Numbered from the stretch's first letter, positions 36,251 to 44,677 are shown. The stretch is 64,000 bases of DNA from Streptomyces thermodiastaticus (GCF_014656135.1 NZ_BNBV01000001.1:186001-250000), one strand, 5' to 3'. Notes: generated from the letters alone by a model not told the origin. Made by a program: numbers and translations.

Positions 36251-37051
36251 ATGAAGACTGTGGGGACTGCCGAGCTGCTCGGCGCGCTCGACCGGGAGGG
36301 ACGGCTGCTGGCCGAGGCGGCCGAGGCGGCCGGCACCGACGCGCGGGTGCCGCCCTGCCCGGGCTGGAGCGTGCGGGACCTGCTGCGCCACACCGGTGTG
36401 GTGCACCGGTGGGCCACCGCGTTCGTCGCCGATGCACACACCGCGCCCCGCCCGATGGGCGATCCGCCGGACCTCGACGGCACGGACCTGCTCGCCTGGT
36501 ACCGGGCCGGCCACCGCCGCCTGGTCGACACCCTGGCCGAGGCACCGGACGACGTACGGTGCTGGACGTTCCACCCGGCGCCGGTTGCGTCGCCGCTGGC
36601 CTTCTGGATCCGGCGGCAGGCGCACGAGACGGCCGTCCACCGCTTCGACGCGGAAGCGGCACGCGGCGGCGCCGTCACGGCCGTGGACACCGGTTTCGCC
36701 CTCGACGGCATCGACGAGCTGCTGCGCGGATTCCACGCGCGGTCGCGCAGCAAGGTGCGCACCGCCGGGCCACGTGTGCTGCGGGTGCGGGCCACCGCCA
36801 AAGGCCGCCCGGGCACCGGCAGTGACGGCTCGGGTGACGACACCGGCGGTGCCACGCTCGCGGTGTGGACGGTCCGGCTGTCGCAGGATCCGCCGGTGAC
36901 CGTCCTGGACGCGTCCGAGGACGCGGACGCCGAACTCACCGGTCCCGCCGGCCGGTTGTATCTGGCGCTGTGGAACCGTGTGCCGGTGCCGGCGGTGACG
37001 GGCGACGCCTCGCTCGCCGCACTGTGGCGGGACACCTCGGCGATCGTCTGA
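36251..37051 (+). CDS. Mycothiol-dependent maleylpyruvate isomerase-fold protein
   Basis: A 266-residue protein of the DinB-like, mycothiol-dependent enzyme family. The N-terminal helix bundle has PCPGWSVRDLLRHTGVVHRW (about residues 36-56), with the first metal-type histidine. IRRQAHETAVHRFDAEAA (about 122-140) supplies the other two histidines. A small C-terminal MDMPI-C-like domain follows. Members use mycothiol or bacillithiol as cofactor for isomerisation or detoxification. Real substrate unknown. The ATG at 36251 is preferred over one seven codons upstream. Confidence 0.84.
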   Translation: MKTVGTAELLGALDREGRLLAEAAEAAGTDARVPPCPGWSVRDLLRHTGVVHRWATAFVADAHTAPRPMGDPPDLDGTDLLAWYRAGHRRLVDTLAEAPDDVRCWTFHPAPVASPLAFWIRRQAHETAVHRFDAEAARGGAVTAVDTGFALDGIDELLRGFHARSRSKVRTAGPRVLRVRATAKGRPGTGSDGSGDDTGGATLAVWTVRLSQDPPVTVLDASEDADAELTGPAGRLYLALWNRVPVPAVTGDASLAALWRDTSAIV

Positions 37052-37170
37052 GTGCCCCGGGTGTGCCCGCATGACGGCCCCGGTGCGCAGCTCACGGCGT
37101 CGGCGCCCGGCCAGGTGTGCGGCGCCGGGGTGTGTGACTCGCTCCGCCGGCCCGGACGAGCCGGTCCGGC

Positions 37171-38400
37171 TCATGCCCCGGCCGTCCCGGCAGGAACGGC
37201 CCAGGCGCGGATCACGAAGGGCCGCGACACCACGGTGACGGCGACCGAGCACGCCGCCGCGGCCGTGATGGCCGCGGCAGGACCGGTGTACTGGGCGACG
37301 CCGCCGGCGATCGCGGCGCCGATGCCCTGCCACGCCATCCGGCCGGCGGACTCGACTCCTTGCACCTGTCCCTGGACCGGTTCCGGGGTCAGCGCGAGAA
37401 GCTGCTCCTGCAGCGGCAGGGTGGCGGCGAACCCCGCACTGGCGAGGAACACCGCGGCCGTCGCCACCGGCACCGGCGGATGGACGGCGAACAGCAGGTA
37501 CGGCACGGCGAGCAGCAGACGCAGCGCGAACGCCCAACGGCGCCGCTGCCCGGCGGTGAGCAGGCGCCCGACCGTCAGGTCGCCGAGGAGCATGCCCGCC
37601 GATCCGGCGGCCAGCAGCGCGCCGGCATGTCCGGGCGCGTAGGAGAGGAACAAAGCCTCGCAGCCGACGATCAGGCCGTTGGGGACCCACAGGTTCAGCA
37701 GCAGCGCACGCTGACCGGAGTGGGAGAAGAGCGCCACGTTCGTGGTCCAGGTCTGGCGCGGCCCGGGGCGACGGACCGGACGGATCGAGTGGTTCCGCAC
37801 GGTCGCCGCCACCACGAGCAGTCCGGCCGCGGTCAGGGCCGTCGCCGTGACGAAGACTCCCTGCGGGGTCAGGCAGCGCAGCAGCACGGCGCCGACCGCG
37901 TAGCCGATGACCGACATACCGCCGGAGGTGATGTTCATCAACGACCGTGCCAGGGCGTACGCACAGGACGGCACCACCTCGGCCAGGAGCCCCATCCGTG
38001 TCCCGTTCTGCAGGGACTGGAAGAACCCCAGCACGAGGAGGAGACCGAACCGGACGACGAGCGGCAGTCCCGGTATCGCCTGCGCGGCAACACCCGCGAG
38101 TGCCACGCACTGGAGTGCGACCAGGGTGCGCCGAGGACGGTTCCCGTCCGCGACGGACATCAGTGTCAGCGCGCCGAGCACCGTCGCGAAGGTGGCGCCG
38201 TACATGCTCACGGCGGTCAGGAACGGAGACGCGGTCTGCCGGCTGACCAGCGTGCCGAGCGCGAAACCCGACAAGGTGCTCGCGGCGACCGACAGTGTGA
38301 AGCCGGCGTACAGCCCGGCGAACTCCCGGTTGCGGAGCAGGGCGCGGTAGCTGGTGGTGGGAGGTGCGCTGGATGCGGACGAGGACGTGTCAGAAGGCAT
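37171..38400 (-). CDS. MFS exporter under a leader-peptide/terminator control region
   Basis: A 409-residue, 12-helix major facilitator. It opens YRALLRNREFAGLYAGFTLS, the REF-x-x-L start of DHA3-like exporters. Helix 4 has GFFQSLQNGTRMGLLAEVVP; SLMNITSGGMSVIGYAVGAVL follows. The substrate is unknown; drug or metabolite export is the usual role. The start codon is one base after a six-U tract of a strong hairpin (38402-38440), and a 21-codon leader frame with its own ribosome site lies just upstream (38449-38514). The spacing leaves no ordinary Shine-Dalgarno sequence outside the hairpin: GGAGG sits in its 3' arm. Expression should therefore depend on opening the hairpin. Confidence 0.88.
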   Translation of the reverse strand: MPSDTSSSASSAPPTTSYRALLRNREFAGLYAGFTLSVAASTLSGFALGTLVSRQTASPFLTAVSMYGATFATVLGALTLMSVADGNRPRRTLVALQCVALAGVAAQAIPGLPLVVRFGLLLVLGFFQSLQNGTRMGLLAEVVPSCAYALARSLMNITSGGMSVIGYAVGAVLLRCLTPQGVFVTATALTAAGLLVVAATVRNHSIRPVRRPGPRQTWTTNVALFSHSGQRALLLNLWVPNGLIVGCEALFLSYAPGHAGALLAAGSAGMLLGDLTVGRLLTAGQRRRWAFALRLLLAVPYLLFAVHPPVPVATAAVFLASAGFAATLPLQEQLLALTPEPVQGQVQGVESAGRMAWQGIGAAIAGGVAQYTGPAAAITAAAACSVAVTVVSRPFVIRAWAVPAGTAGA

Positions 38401-38401
38401 G

Positions 38402-38440
38402 AAAAAAGCCTCCGTGCGCTCCCGTTGGGGCGCCGAAGGC
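38402..38440 (-). terminator. Intrinsic terminator/attenuator abutting the MFS start codon
   Basis: On the minus strand the 5' arm GCCTTCGGCGCCCC (38440-38427), loop AAC and 3' arm GGGAGCGCACGGAGGC (38423-38408) form a 14-bp stem with two single-A bulges and one G-U pair. TTTTTT (38407-38402) follows at once. This is a textbook intrinsic terminator, rare in such GC-rich DNA, and it lies inside the 5' leader, one base before the MFS ATG. The 3' arm also holds the only plausible ribosome site (GGAGG). Confidence 0.85.
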
Positions 38441-38448
38441 GAGCGGGG

Positions 38449-38514
38449 TCAGCATAGCAGCTGTTCGGTGTGGCGGCGGGCGCGGGCTGGAGGGGCTCGC
38501 GCCCCCCTTGGCAT
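38449..38514 (-). CDS. Leader peptide, 21 codons
   Basis: On the minus strand an ATG at 38514 opens a 21-residue frame reading MPRGARAPPARARR then HTEQLLC, closed by TGA. GGAG lies 4 nt before the ATG. The stop is 8 nt before the hairpin at 38402-38440, so a ribosome stalled on the last codons would cover the hairpin's 5' arm. The peptide is Arg/Pro-rich and ends in Leu-Leu-Cys. Arg-rich leaders ending near a terminator are known for antibiotic-inducible genes and for Cys-responsive actinobacterial leaders. Which signal works here cannot be told. Confidence 0.65.
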   Translation of the reverse strand: MPRGARAPPARARRHTEQLLC

Positions 38515-38526
38515 GATCTCCAGCCC
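38484..38526 (-). repeat. Inverted repeat sequestering the leader peptide's ribosome site
   Basis: GGGCTGGAG (minus strand, 38526-38518), which contains the leader frame's GGAG, is perfectly complementary to CTCCAGCCC (38492-38484) inside the leader frame. A smaller GGGGC-GCGA-GCCCC hairpin lies between them. The leader's own translation may thus be controlled by structure. Confidence 0.55.
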
Positions 38527-38734
38527 CTGCGATCATCAGCAGGCCTGTGCGGAACGCTCAGTTGACGGCTGCGTCGCCGAACCGCGTCGTTCTCGGTGTG
38601 GGTTGCCGATGTGTGCCGCGCCGGTCGGCCACCGCAGCCGACGGGCGCATCCGCCCCGACCGGCATGCGGTGAGCGCACGTCGAGGCGGTGTGCACCTGC
38701 GCGGTCGTCGCCCGGGCCGTCGTCGCGGGTGTCG

Positions 38735-39424
38735 TCAGCAGGCCAGACCCACTCCCTGTGCCAGCCGGAGCGCAGCCTGCCGGAAGAACGGCTCCCGGTG
38801 CTCCACCACGCCGTGGAACTGTCCGAACACCTCGAAGCCGATCAGGCCGAACAGCTGCGCCCAGGCGGCGACGAGCGCGGCGACCGCCTCGGGCGGCAGG
38901 TCGGGGGCGAGGTCGGCGGCCATCCGCGTGGCCTCGGGGTGCAGGTCGGCGGGCAGCGCGGGTGCGGAGAGGGTGCCGTCCCGGTGGGCGTCGCGGGCGA
39001 TGGCGATGAGGAGCAGTCCGACCCTGGAGGCCGCCTGGACGGTGGTCTGCGGTGCGGTGTAGCCGGGGACGGGTGTGCCGTACAGCAGCGCGTACTCGTG
39101 GGGGTGAGTCATGGCCCAGGCGCGGACGGCCTCGCACACGGTCGTCCAGCGGTGCAGCGGTCCCGCGTCGTGGACCTGCTTCTCGGCCGTCTCCGCCGCC
39201 GCGCCCAGGGAGTCATAGGCGTCGACGATGAGCGCGGTCAGCAGCTCGTCGCGGCTGGGGAAGTACCGGTACAGCGCGGAGGAGACCATGCCGAGCGCGC
39301 GGGCCACGGCGCGCAGGGAGAGTTTCGCGGCTCCCTCGGCGGCGAGCTGCCGGCGTGCCTCGTCCTTGATCGCGGCGGTGATCTCCGTCCGGGCCCGGGC
39401 CCGGGCGCCTTGTGCGGTGCTCAT
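38735..39424 (-). CDS. TetR-family transcriptional regulator
   Basis: A 229-residue TetR repressor. The N-terminal DNA-binding domain reads LSLRAVARALGMVSSALYRY and FPSRDELLTALIVDAYDSL (about residues 35-75). The C-terminal domain with WAMTHPHEYALLYGTPVPGY is the TetR-C (WHG) ligand and dimer domain. It is divergent from a deazaflavin-dependent oxidoreductase with 168 bp between them, which carry three GAGCAsTGCTC palindromes, so it very likely controls that gene and itself. The ATG at 39424 is preferred over a start 16 codons upstream. Confidence 0.9.
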   Translation of the reverse strand: MSTAQGARARARTEITAAIKDEARRQLAAEGAAKLSLRAVARALGMVSSALYRYFPSRDELLTALIVDAYDSLGAAAETAEKQVHDAGPLHRWTTVCEAVRAWAMTHPHEYALLYGTPVPGYTAPQTTVQAASRVGLLLIAIARDAHRDGTLSAPALPADLHPEATRMAADLAPDLPPEAVAALVAAWAQLFGLIGFEVFGQFHGVVEHREPFFRQAALRLAQGVGLAC

Positions 39425-39447
39425 GGCGGCAGTCTCGCACACCGGCG

Positions 39448-39550
39448 GAGCACTGCACACAAGCAAGATCACGGAACACGGACGAGAGCAGTGCTCTTGC
39501 TATGGAGCACTGCTCAATGCAGACTGGAACACGGAGAGAGCACTGCTCTC
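39448..39550. promoter_or_regulatory. Triplicated TetR operator GAGCAsTGCTC
   Basis: Three odd-centred palindromes share the core GAGCA-S-TGCTC: AGAGCAGTGCTCT (39485-39497), GAGCACTGCTC (39505-39515) and GAGAGCACTGCTCTC (39536-39550). A degenerate fourth copy GAGCACTGCAC is at 39448-39458, near the TetR gene start. Centres are at 39453, 39491, 39510 and 39543. They lie between the divergent TetR and oxidoreductase genes. Confidence 0.8.
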
Positions 39551-39592
39551 GCATTCGTCGCCACTTCTGTGGCCGCACCCTTGGGGGTCACC

Positions 39593-40045
39593 ATGACGTC
39601 GTCGCCGTACTACCGCGAGGCCGGCCCGCTGACCGCACTGTTCAACCGAGCCGTCGGCCGGCTGGCCCGGTACGGGCTGAGCCTGGCGGGCAGCGCGGAG
39701 CTGACCGTACGGGGCCGTGTCAGCGGCACACCGCAGCGCCTCCCGGTCAACCCGCACACCCACGAGGGCGCCCGGTACCTGGTCTCGGCGCGCGGCCACT
39801 CGCAGTGGGTGCGCAACATGCGGGCCGCGGGCGGCGGCGAGCTGCGCGTCGGACGGACGGTGCGCCCGTTCCGCGCGGTGGAGGTGCCCGACGCCGAGAA
39901 GGTCCCGGTGCTGCGGAGCTATCTGCGGCGGTGGGGCTGGCAGGTCGGCACGTTCTTCGACGGCGTCACGGCGGCCTCCTCCGACGAGGAGATCGCCCGG
40001 GTCGCCGCCGACCACCCCGTGTTCCGGATCACGGTCACGCAGTGA
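39593..40045 (+). CDS. Deazaflavin(F420)-dependent nitroreductase-family protein
   Basis: A 150-residue split-beta-barrel protein of the Ddn/F420-dependent quinone or nitro reductase family. Visible features are ELTVRGRVSGTPQRLPVNPH (about residues 37-56), YLVSARGHSQWVRNMRAAGG with the G-x-x-x-W-x-x-N signature, and the C-terminal HPVFRITVTQ. Such proteins use reduced F420 to reduce quinones or unsaturated compounds. It is divergent from a TetR gene with shared operators and so is probably inducible. The ATG at 39593 follows GGGGGTCACC. Confidence 0.86.
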   Translation: MTSSPYYREAGPLTALFNRAVGRLARYGLSLAGSAELTVRGRVSGTPQRLPVNPHTHEGARYLVSARGHSQWVRNMRAAGGGELRVGRTVRPFRAVEVPDAEKVPVLRSYLRRWGWQVGTFFDGVTAASSDEEIARVAADHPVFRITVTQ

Positions 40046-40181
40046 CGCATGGCGCAGCGACCGTCCGGGGCGGGGGCGGCCACCGCGAGAGGGGCGTCCC
40101 GCTGGGAGAAGGGGCGGCGTTCCGCTGTGAACGGGGGCGTCACCGGCACAGGCGGCGGCGCCCCGGCGACGACGGCGCTGG

Positions 40182-41462
40182 TCAGGACGCGGCCGTCTCC
40201 CGACCGTCCTGCTCACCCCGGGCCTGGTGTTCCTCGGGCCCGGCCTCGGTCGCGGGCCGCCGGTCCAGCACCGTCAGGGCACGCTGGGCCACGGGGTGGG
40301 TGCGCACGATCTCCGCGAGGGTGGTGGAGCCCTGGGTGATGTCCCGGAAAGCCCGCCAGGCCGGGCGGAAGCCGGTCAGCGCGGCGTGGAACAGGCCGGG
40401 GCGCCGCTGGTACACGGCCAGCATGCGCTTGCCGACGGACATCTCCACCCCGAGACCGGCCTTGAGGGCGAAGGCGTAGTTCAGGGCCTGGCGGCGGGCG
40501 TCCACCGCATCGTGCGCCTCGGCGATCCGGACCGCCCACTCCCCCGCGAGCCGCCCGGACCTGAGCGCGAAGGAGATGCCCTCACGGGTCCACGGCTCCA
40601 GCATGCCCGCGGCGTCCCCGCACACCAGCACCCGTCCGCGGGACAGCGGGGAGTCCTCGGTCCGGCAGCGGGTCAGGTGCCCGGAGGAGATGCGCGGCTC
40701 GAAGCCCGCCAGGCCCAGGCGGGCGATGAAGTCCTCGAAGTACCGCTTGGTGGCGGCGCCTTCGCCGCGGGCCGAGATCACACCGACCGTCAGCGTGTCG
40801 CCCTTGGGGAACACCCAGCCGTAGCTGCCCGGGATGGGGCCCCAGTCGATCAGCACACGTCCGCGCCAGTCCTCGGCGACGGTCTCGGGCACCGGGATCT
40901 CCGCCTCCAGGCCGAGGTCCACCTGGTCCAGCTTCACCCCGACGTGGGCTCCTATCCGGCTGGCACTGCCGTCGGCGCCGACCACGGCCCGGGCGAGCAC
41001 CGTCTCACCGCCCTGCAGCACCACCGCGACCGTGCGCCGGTCCGGCACCGCGGCCCCGTGCTGCTCGACCCGCGAAACGGTGACGCCGGTGCGCAGTTCG
41101 GCGCCCGCCTTCTGCGCGTGCTCGACGAGCTGCTGGTCGAACTCCGGCCGGTTGACGAGGCCGAACAGCATCTGCTTGGAGCGGCGGGTGCGGGTGAACC
41201 GGCCCTCCAGGGAGAACGTCACCGCGTGCACCCGGTCCTTCAGCGGCAGCTCGAACCCGGGCGGCAGCGCGTCCCGCGAGGGACCGATGATCCCGCCGCC
41301 GCAGGTTTTGTAGCGGGGCAGCTCCGCCTTCTCCAGCAGCAGCACGCGCCGTCCGGTGACCGCCGCCGCGTAGGCGGCCGAGGCCCCCGCGGGTCCCGCG
41401 CCCACCACGACGACGTCCCACACCTGCCGCACGTCGTCCGCCGAAGAGTTGCCGCTGCTCAC
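40182..41462 (-). CDS. Geranylgeranyl reductase-family FAD oxidoreductase
   Basis: A 426-residue flavoprotein. The N-terminal FAD loop is VVVVGAGPAGASAAYAAAVT (about residues 17-36), followed by EKAELPRYKTCGGGIIGPS, the conserved start of the geranylgeranyl reductase/electron-transfer flavoprotein dehydrogenase-like group. The second FAD motif VLVCGDAAGMLEPWTREGIS is at about 280-300. Members saturate isoprenoid chains, for example of menaquinone or polyprenols. In several actinomycetes such a gene sits in the respiratory-chain region, but no such genes are here. The start is a GTG at 41462, with GGAGCGG about 15 nt before it. Confidence 0.87.
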   Translation of the reverse strand: MSSGNSSADDVRQVWDVVVVGAGPAGASAAYAAAVTGRRVLLLEKAELPRYKTCGGGIIGPSRDALPPGFELPLKDRVHAVTFSLEGRFTRTRRSKQMLFGLVNRPEFDQQLVEHAQKAGAELRTGVTVSRVEQHGAAVPDRRTVAVVLQGGETVLARAVVGADGSASRIGAHVGVKLDQVDLGLEAEIPVPETVAEDWRGRVLIDWGPIPGSYGWVFPKGDTLTVGVISARGEGAATKRYFEDFIARLGLAGFEPRISSGHLTRCRTEDSPLSRGRVLVCGDAAGMLEPWTREGISFALRSGRLAGEWAVRIAEAHDAVDARRQALNYAFALKAGLGVEMSVGKRMLAVYQRRPGLFHAALTGFRPAWRAFRDITQGSTTLAEIVRTHPVAQRALTVLDRRPATEAGPEEHQARGEQDGRETAAS

Positions 41463-41718
41463 GTTCGTCCACCGCTCCAGATCAAGCCGACTGCCTCACC
41501 CCGCGCTCCCGGCTTCGCGCGAGCAAGGGGGTACCCCCATCTGTCCCACGCATCCTACGGCGGTCGCGATCACAGGCCGCTGTGGGAGGATCGGCGGATG
41601 CGTGCGCGGCTCAGGGGGGCGCGCCTACGCTGACACGACCATCCTGAACACCGCGGTGCTCACCCGGCGTCCTCCGGGCGCTGCCGAGCACGCCGACGCA
41701 CCTACGAGGAGCGTGCCC

Positions 41719-43071
41719 ATGTCGTCGCATCCGGTCGCCGAGACCGTCGCCGCCCTGCTGCCCAGGGCCCGGCAGGAGCTGGCCGAGCTGGTGGCCTTCC
41801 GGTCGGTGGCGGACTTCGCGCAGTATCCCAGGAGCGAGAGCGAGGGCGCGGCGAACTGGATCGCCGACGCGCTGCGCGCCGAGGGTTTCACGGACGTGGC
41901 GCTGCTCGACACCCCGGACGGCACGCAGTCGGTGTACGGCCACCTGCCCGGCCCCGAGGGCGCCAAAACGGTCCTGCTGTACGCCCACTACGACGTGCAG
42001 CCGCCGCTGGACGAGGCCGCGTGGACCACCCCGCCGTTCGAGCTGACCGAGCGGGACGGCCGCTGGTACGGGCGGGGCGCCGCCGACTGCAAGGGCGGCG
42101 TCGTCATGCATCTGCTCGCCCTGCGCGCGCTGAAGGCGAACGGCGGCATACCCGTCAACGTCAAGGTGATCGTGGAAGGTTCGGAGGAGCAGGGCACCGG
42201 CGGTCTGGAGCGGTACGCCGAGCAGCATCCCGACCTGCTCGCGGCCGACACCATCGTCATCGGTGACACGGGCAACTTCCGGGTGGGCCTGCCCACCGTC
42301 ACCACCACGCTGCGCGGCATGACGCTCGTCCGCGTCCGGATCGACACCCTCGAGGGCAACCTGCACTCCGGTCAGTTCGGCGGTGCCGCCCCGGACGCGC
42401 TCGCGGCGCTGATCCGCACCCTGGACTCGCTGCGCGCCGAGGACGGCTCGACGACCGTGGACGGCCTGCCCGCCGACGCCGCCTGGGACGGCCTCGCCTA
42501 CGACGAGGAGCAGTTCCGCGCCGACGCCAAGGTGCTCGACGGAGTCGACCTGATCGGGTCCGGCACGGTCGCCGACCGCCTGTGGGCCCGGCCCGCGGTC
42601 ACGGTCCTCGGCATCGACTGCCCGCCGGTGACCGGCGCCACCGCGTCCGTGCAGGCGAGCGCCCGCGCCCTGGTCAGCCTTCGGGTGCCGCCGGGGCTGG
42701 ACGCCACCGAGGCCACCAAGCTGCTCCAGGCCCACCTGGAGGCGCACACGCCGTGGGGAGCCCGGGTGCGCACCGAGCCGGCCGGCCAGGGCCAGCCGTT
42801 CCGCGCCGACACGGACAGCCCCGCCTACCGGGCGATGGCCGAGGCGATGGCGGTCGCCTACCCCGGCGAGCAGCTGCAGTACGCCGGCCAGGGCGGCTCC
42901 ATCCCGCTGTGCAACACCCTGGCCGCGCTCTACCCGGAGGCGGAGATCCTGCTCATCGGCCTGAGCGAGCCGGAGGCCCAGATCCACGCGGTCGACGAGA
43001 GCGTCTCGCCCGAGGAGCTGGAGCGCATGTCGGTCGCGGAGGCGCTGTTCCTGCGCGCCTACGCGGGTTGA
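41719..43071 (+). CDS. M20-family metallodipeptidase
   Basis: A 450-residue M20 peptidase. The metal site reads LLYAHYDVQPPLD (first His and catalytic Asp, about residues 95-107), GRGAADCKGGVVMHLLALRA (bridging Asp), EGSEEQGTGG (catalytic and metal Glu pair) and, near the end, AQIHAVDESVSPEE (last His). The lid domain has GNLHSGQFGGAAPDAL. Length and motifs match cytosolic dipeptidases of the PepV/CNDP type. The ATG at 41719 has GAGGAG about 8 nt upstream. It is a single gene, divergent from the flavoprotein gene. Confidence 0.92.
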   Translation: MSSHPVAETVAALLPRARQELAELVAFRSVADFAQYPRSESEGAANWIADALRAEGFTDVALLDTPDGTQSVYGHLPGPEGAKTVLLYAHYDVQPPLDEAAWTTPPFELTERDGRWYGRGAADCKGGVVMHLLALRALKANGGIPVNVKVIVEGSEEQGTGGLERYAEQHPDLLAADTIVIGDTGNFRVGLPTVTTTLRGMTLVRVRIDTLEGNLHSGQFGGAAPDALAALIRTLDSLRAEDGSTTVDGLPADAAWDGLAYDEEQFRADAKVLDGVDLIGSGTVADRLWARPAVTVLGIDCPPVTGATASVQASARALVSLRVPPGLDATEATKLLQAHLEAHTPWGARVRTEPAGQGQPFRADTDSPAYRAMAEAMAVAYPGEQLQYAGQGGSIPLCNTLAALYPEAEILLIGLSEPEAQIHAVDESVSPEELERMSVAEALFLRAYAG

Positions 43072-43297
43072 CCCGGGCGGCGTCGGGCCGGGCGGCATCG
43101 ACCCGGGCGACTGCGCACTGGCCGCCGCCGGTCCTAGAGGACTGGGAGCGGCCGTACCACGCGCGTGCCGTCCGGCTCCTGCCCCCGGGCGAGCCGGCCC
43201 GGCCCGCATGAGGCGCGGCATCCGGGCCCACGGGCGTACGGGATACGGGCGCAGCGGATACGGCCGTACAGGTGTACGGGCGCTGCGTGCCTGGGAT

Positions 43298-44341
43298 TCA
43301 GCCGACCGGGACTCCTGCCTCCAGGTACACCGCGGCGGCCCGCTCACGGGCCCGCAGGGCCCATCGCAGCCGTGCGTAGCGGACCGGCGGCAGCAGGGCC
43401 TCGGCCTCCTCCTCGGTGACGAAGCGCCATTCGCGCAGCTCGGGTCCGGGCAGCAGCAGCCGGCTCACTGCGGCGGAGTCCAGCCGTCCGCCGTCGAAGA
43501 GCAGACGGAGGCCGCCGAAGCCGGGGGGTGCGGGCCGCTCCCAGTCGACGACCAGCAGCCGGGGCACCTCCTCGAGCCGTATCCCGGTCTCCTCGGCCAC
43601 CTCGCGCATCCCGGCGCGGGCCGGAGCCTCGCCGGGCTCGACGACACCGCCGGGGAACTCCCAGCCGGGTTTGTAGGTGGGGTCGACGAGCAGCACCCGG
43701 TCCTGTTCGTCGAAGAGGAGCACCCCGGATGCGACGGTCTCGGCGGTGGGTTCGGGGGTCTGCACGATGTCGCAGGGCGCCACGGCCCCGGTGCCGACGG
43801 CCTCGGCGATGCGGACGGCCGTCTCGTACGGGGTGAGCGCGCTGGTGTCGATCAGGTGGGCGTCGGCGGCGAGCCAGGACGCGAGGGCGGCCCGGTAGGG
43901 CTCGATGTGGTCCAACGCCCACTGACGCAGCCGCAGGTCGCCGTCGGGCAGGTCCGGCGGTATCTCCCGCCCGGCTATCCGTTCCCGGAGGATCGTTTCG
44001 GCCGGGGCGAGGAGTATGTGCCGGACACCGATGCGGCGGGCCGCGAGGCCCCCGAAGATCTCGTCGCGATAGTCCTGGCGGAGCAGGGTCATGGGGACCA
44101 CCAGGGTGCCGCCCAGCTCCGCGAGCAGCGCGGCCGCCGTGTCGATCACCAGCCTGCGCCAGATGGGCAGGTCCTGGAAGTCACCGACCTCGGCGAGATG
44201 CTTGGGCGGCAGCAGATGGTGCGTGAGGGCGCCGCCGATGACCTCGGGGTCGAAGAGCGTGCTGTTCGGGATCAGCTCGACCAGTTCCCGTGCGGTGGCG
44301 GTCTTGCCCGCACCGAACGTTCCGTTGAGCCAGACGATCAC
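43298..44341 (-). CDS. P-loop kinase-like domain fused to a Nudix domain
   Basis: A 347-residue two-domain protein. Residues 1-185 form an AAA/shikimate-kinase-like P-loop domain: Walker A NGTFGAGKTATARELV directly at the start (GTFGAGKT, about 7-14), then FDPEVIGGALTHHLLP and a DREVIL-type core (LLPPKHLAEVGDFQDLP, LIDTSA). Residues about 205-347 form a Nudix hydrolase domain with ASGVLLFDEQDRVLLVDPTY and the box GGVVEPGEAPARAGMREVAE-ETG. It may couple nucleotide phosphorylation or sensing with pyrophosphate hydrolysis. The start is a GTG at 44341 with GAGGGGGA upstream. Substrate unknown. Confidence 0.82.
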   Translation of the reverse strand: MIVWLNGTFGAGKTATARELVELIPNSTLFDPEVIGGALTHHLLPPKHLAEVGDFQDLPIWRRLVIDTAAALLAELGGTLVVPMTLLRQDYRDEIFGGLAARRIGVRHILLAPAETILRERIAGREIPPDLPDGDLRLRQWALDHIEPYRAALASWLAADAHLIDTSALTPYETAVRIAEAVGTGAVAPCDIVQTPEPTAETVASGVLLFDEQDRVLLVDPTYKPGWEFPGGVVEPGEAPARAGMREVAEETGIRLEEVPRLLVVDWERPAPPGFGGLRLLFDGGRLDSAAVSRLLLPGPELREWRFVTEEEAEALLPPVRYARLRWALRARERAAAVYLEAGVPVG

Positions 44342-44479
44342 GCCGTCCCCCTCGTGTGTTGACCCCCAGTGGCTTGCCCGCTCCACCCTGCCACGGAAAC
44401 CAGCCCCAGTTGAGGGCACCGCGCACACGACGGCGCCGGCACCCCGGACGGGATGGCGGCGCCGTCGTGTTCCTGGCCC

Positions 44480-44671
44480 TCAGCGTCCCTGGGCCTGGCC
44501 GTCGTTCTGTGCGGTGAGCTCGTCGCCGACGACATGGTCCACGGTGCCCACGGCGTCCTTGACGGTCAGATCGACGAGGGCGTCGCGGTCCTCGGCGTGG
44601 GAGGGGGAGACGGCGGCCACCACGAAGCCGGTGGCGAGGGAGGCGAGGGCGAGCATGCTGCGCTTCTTCAT
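44480..44671 (-). CDS. Small secreted protein
   Basis: A 63-residue protein with a clear Sec signal peptide, MKKRSMLALASLATGFVVAA, and a likely cleavage after SPSHA at about residue 26. The mature part (about 37 residues) is acidic and contains ALVDLTVKDAVGTVDHVVGD; it has no cysteine. I do not recognise it. A 22-codon frame ends 6 nt before its start (see 44678-44746), and its own ribosome site is weak. Confidence 0.55.
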   Translation of the reverse strand: MKKRSMLALASLATGFVVAAVSPSHAEDRDALVDLTVKDAVGTVDHVVGDELTAQNDGQAQGR

Positions 44672-44677
44672 GCCCGG

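Noticed and set aside
43072..43297. Fragment with LEDWERPYHARAVRLL and a GGATACGG repeat between the dipeptidase and the P-loop/Nudix gene
   Set aside because: The peptide looks protein-like but is only about 25 residues long without a start or family context, so no gene or remnant can be supported.
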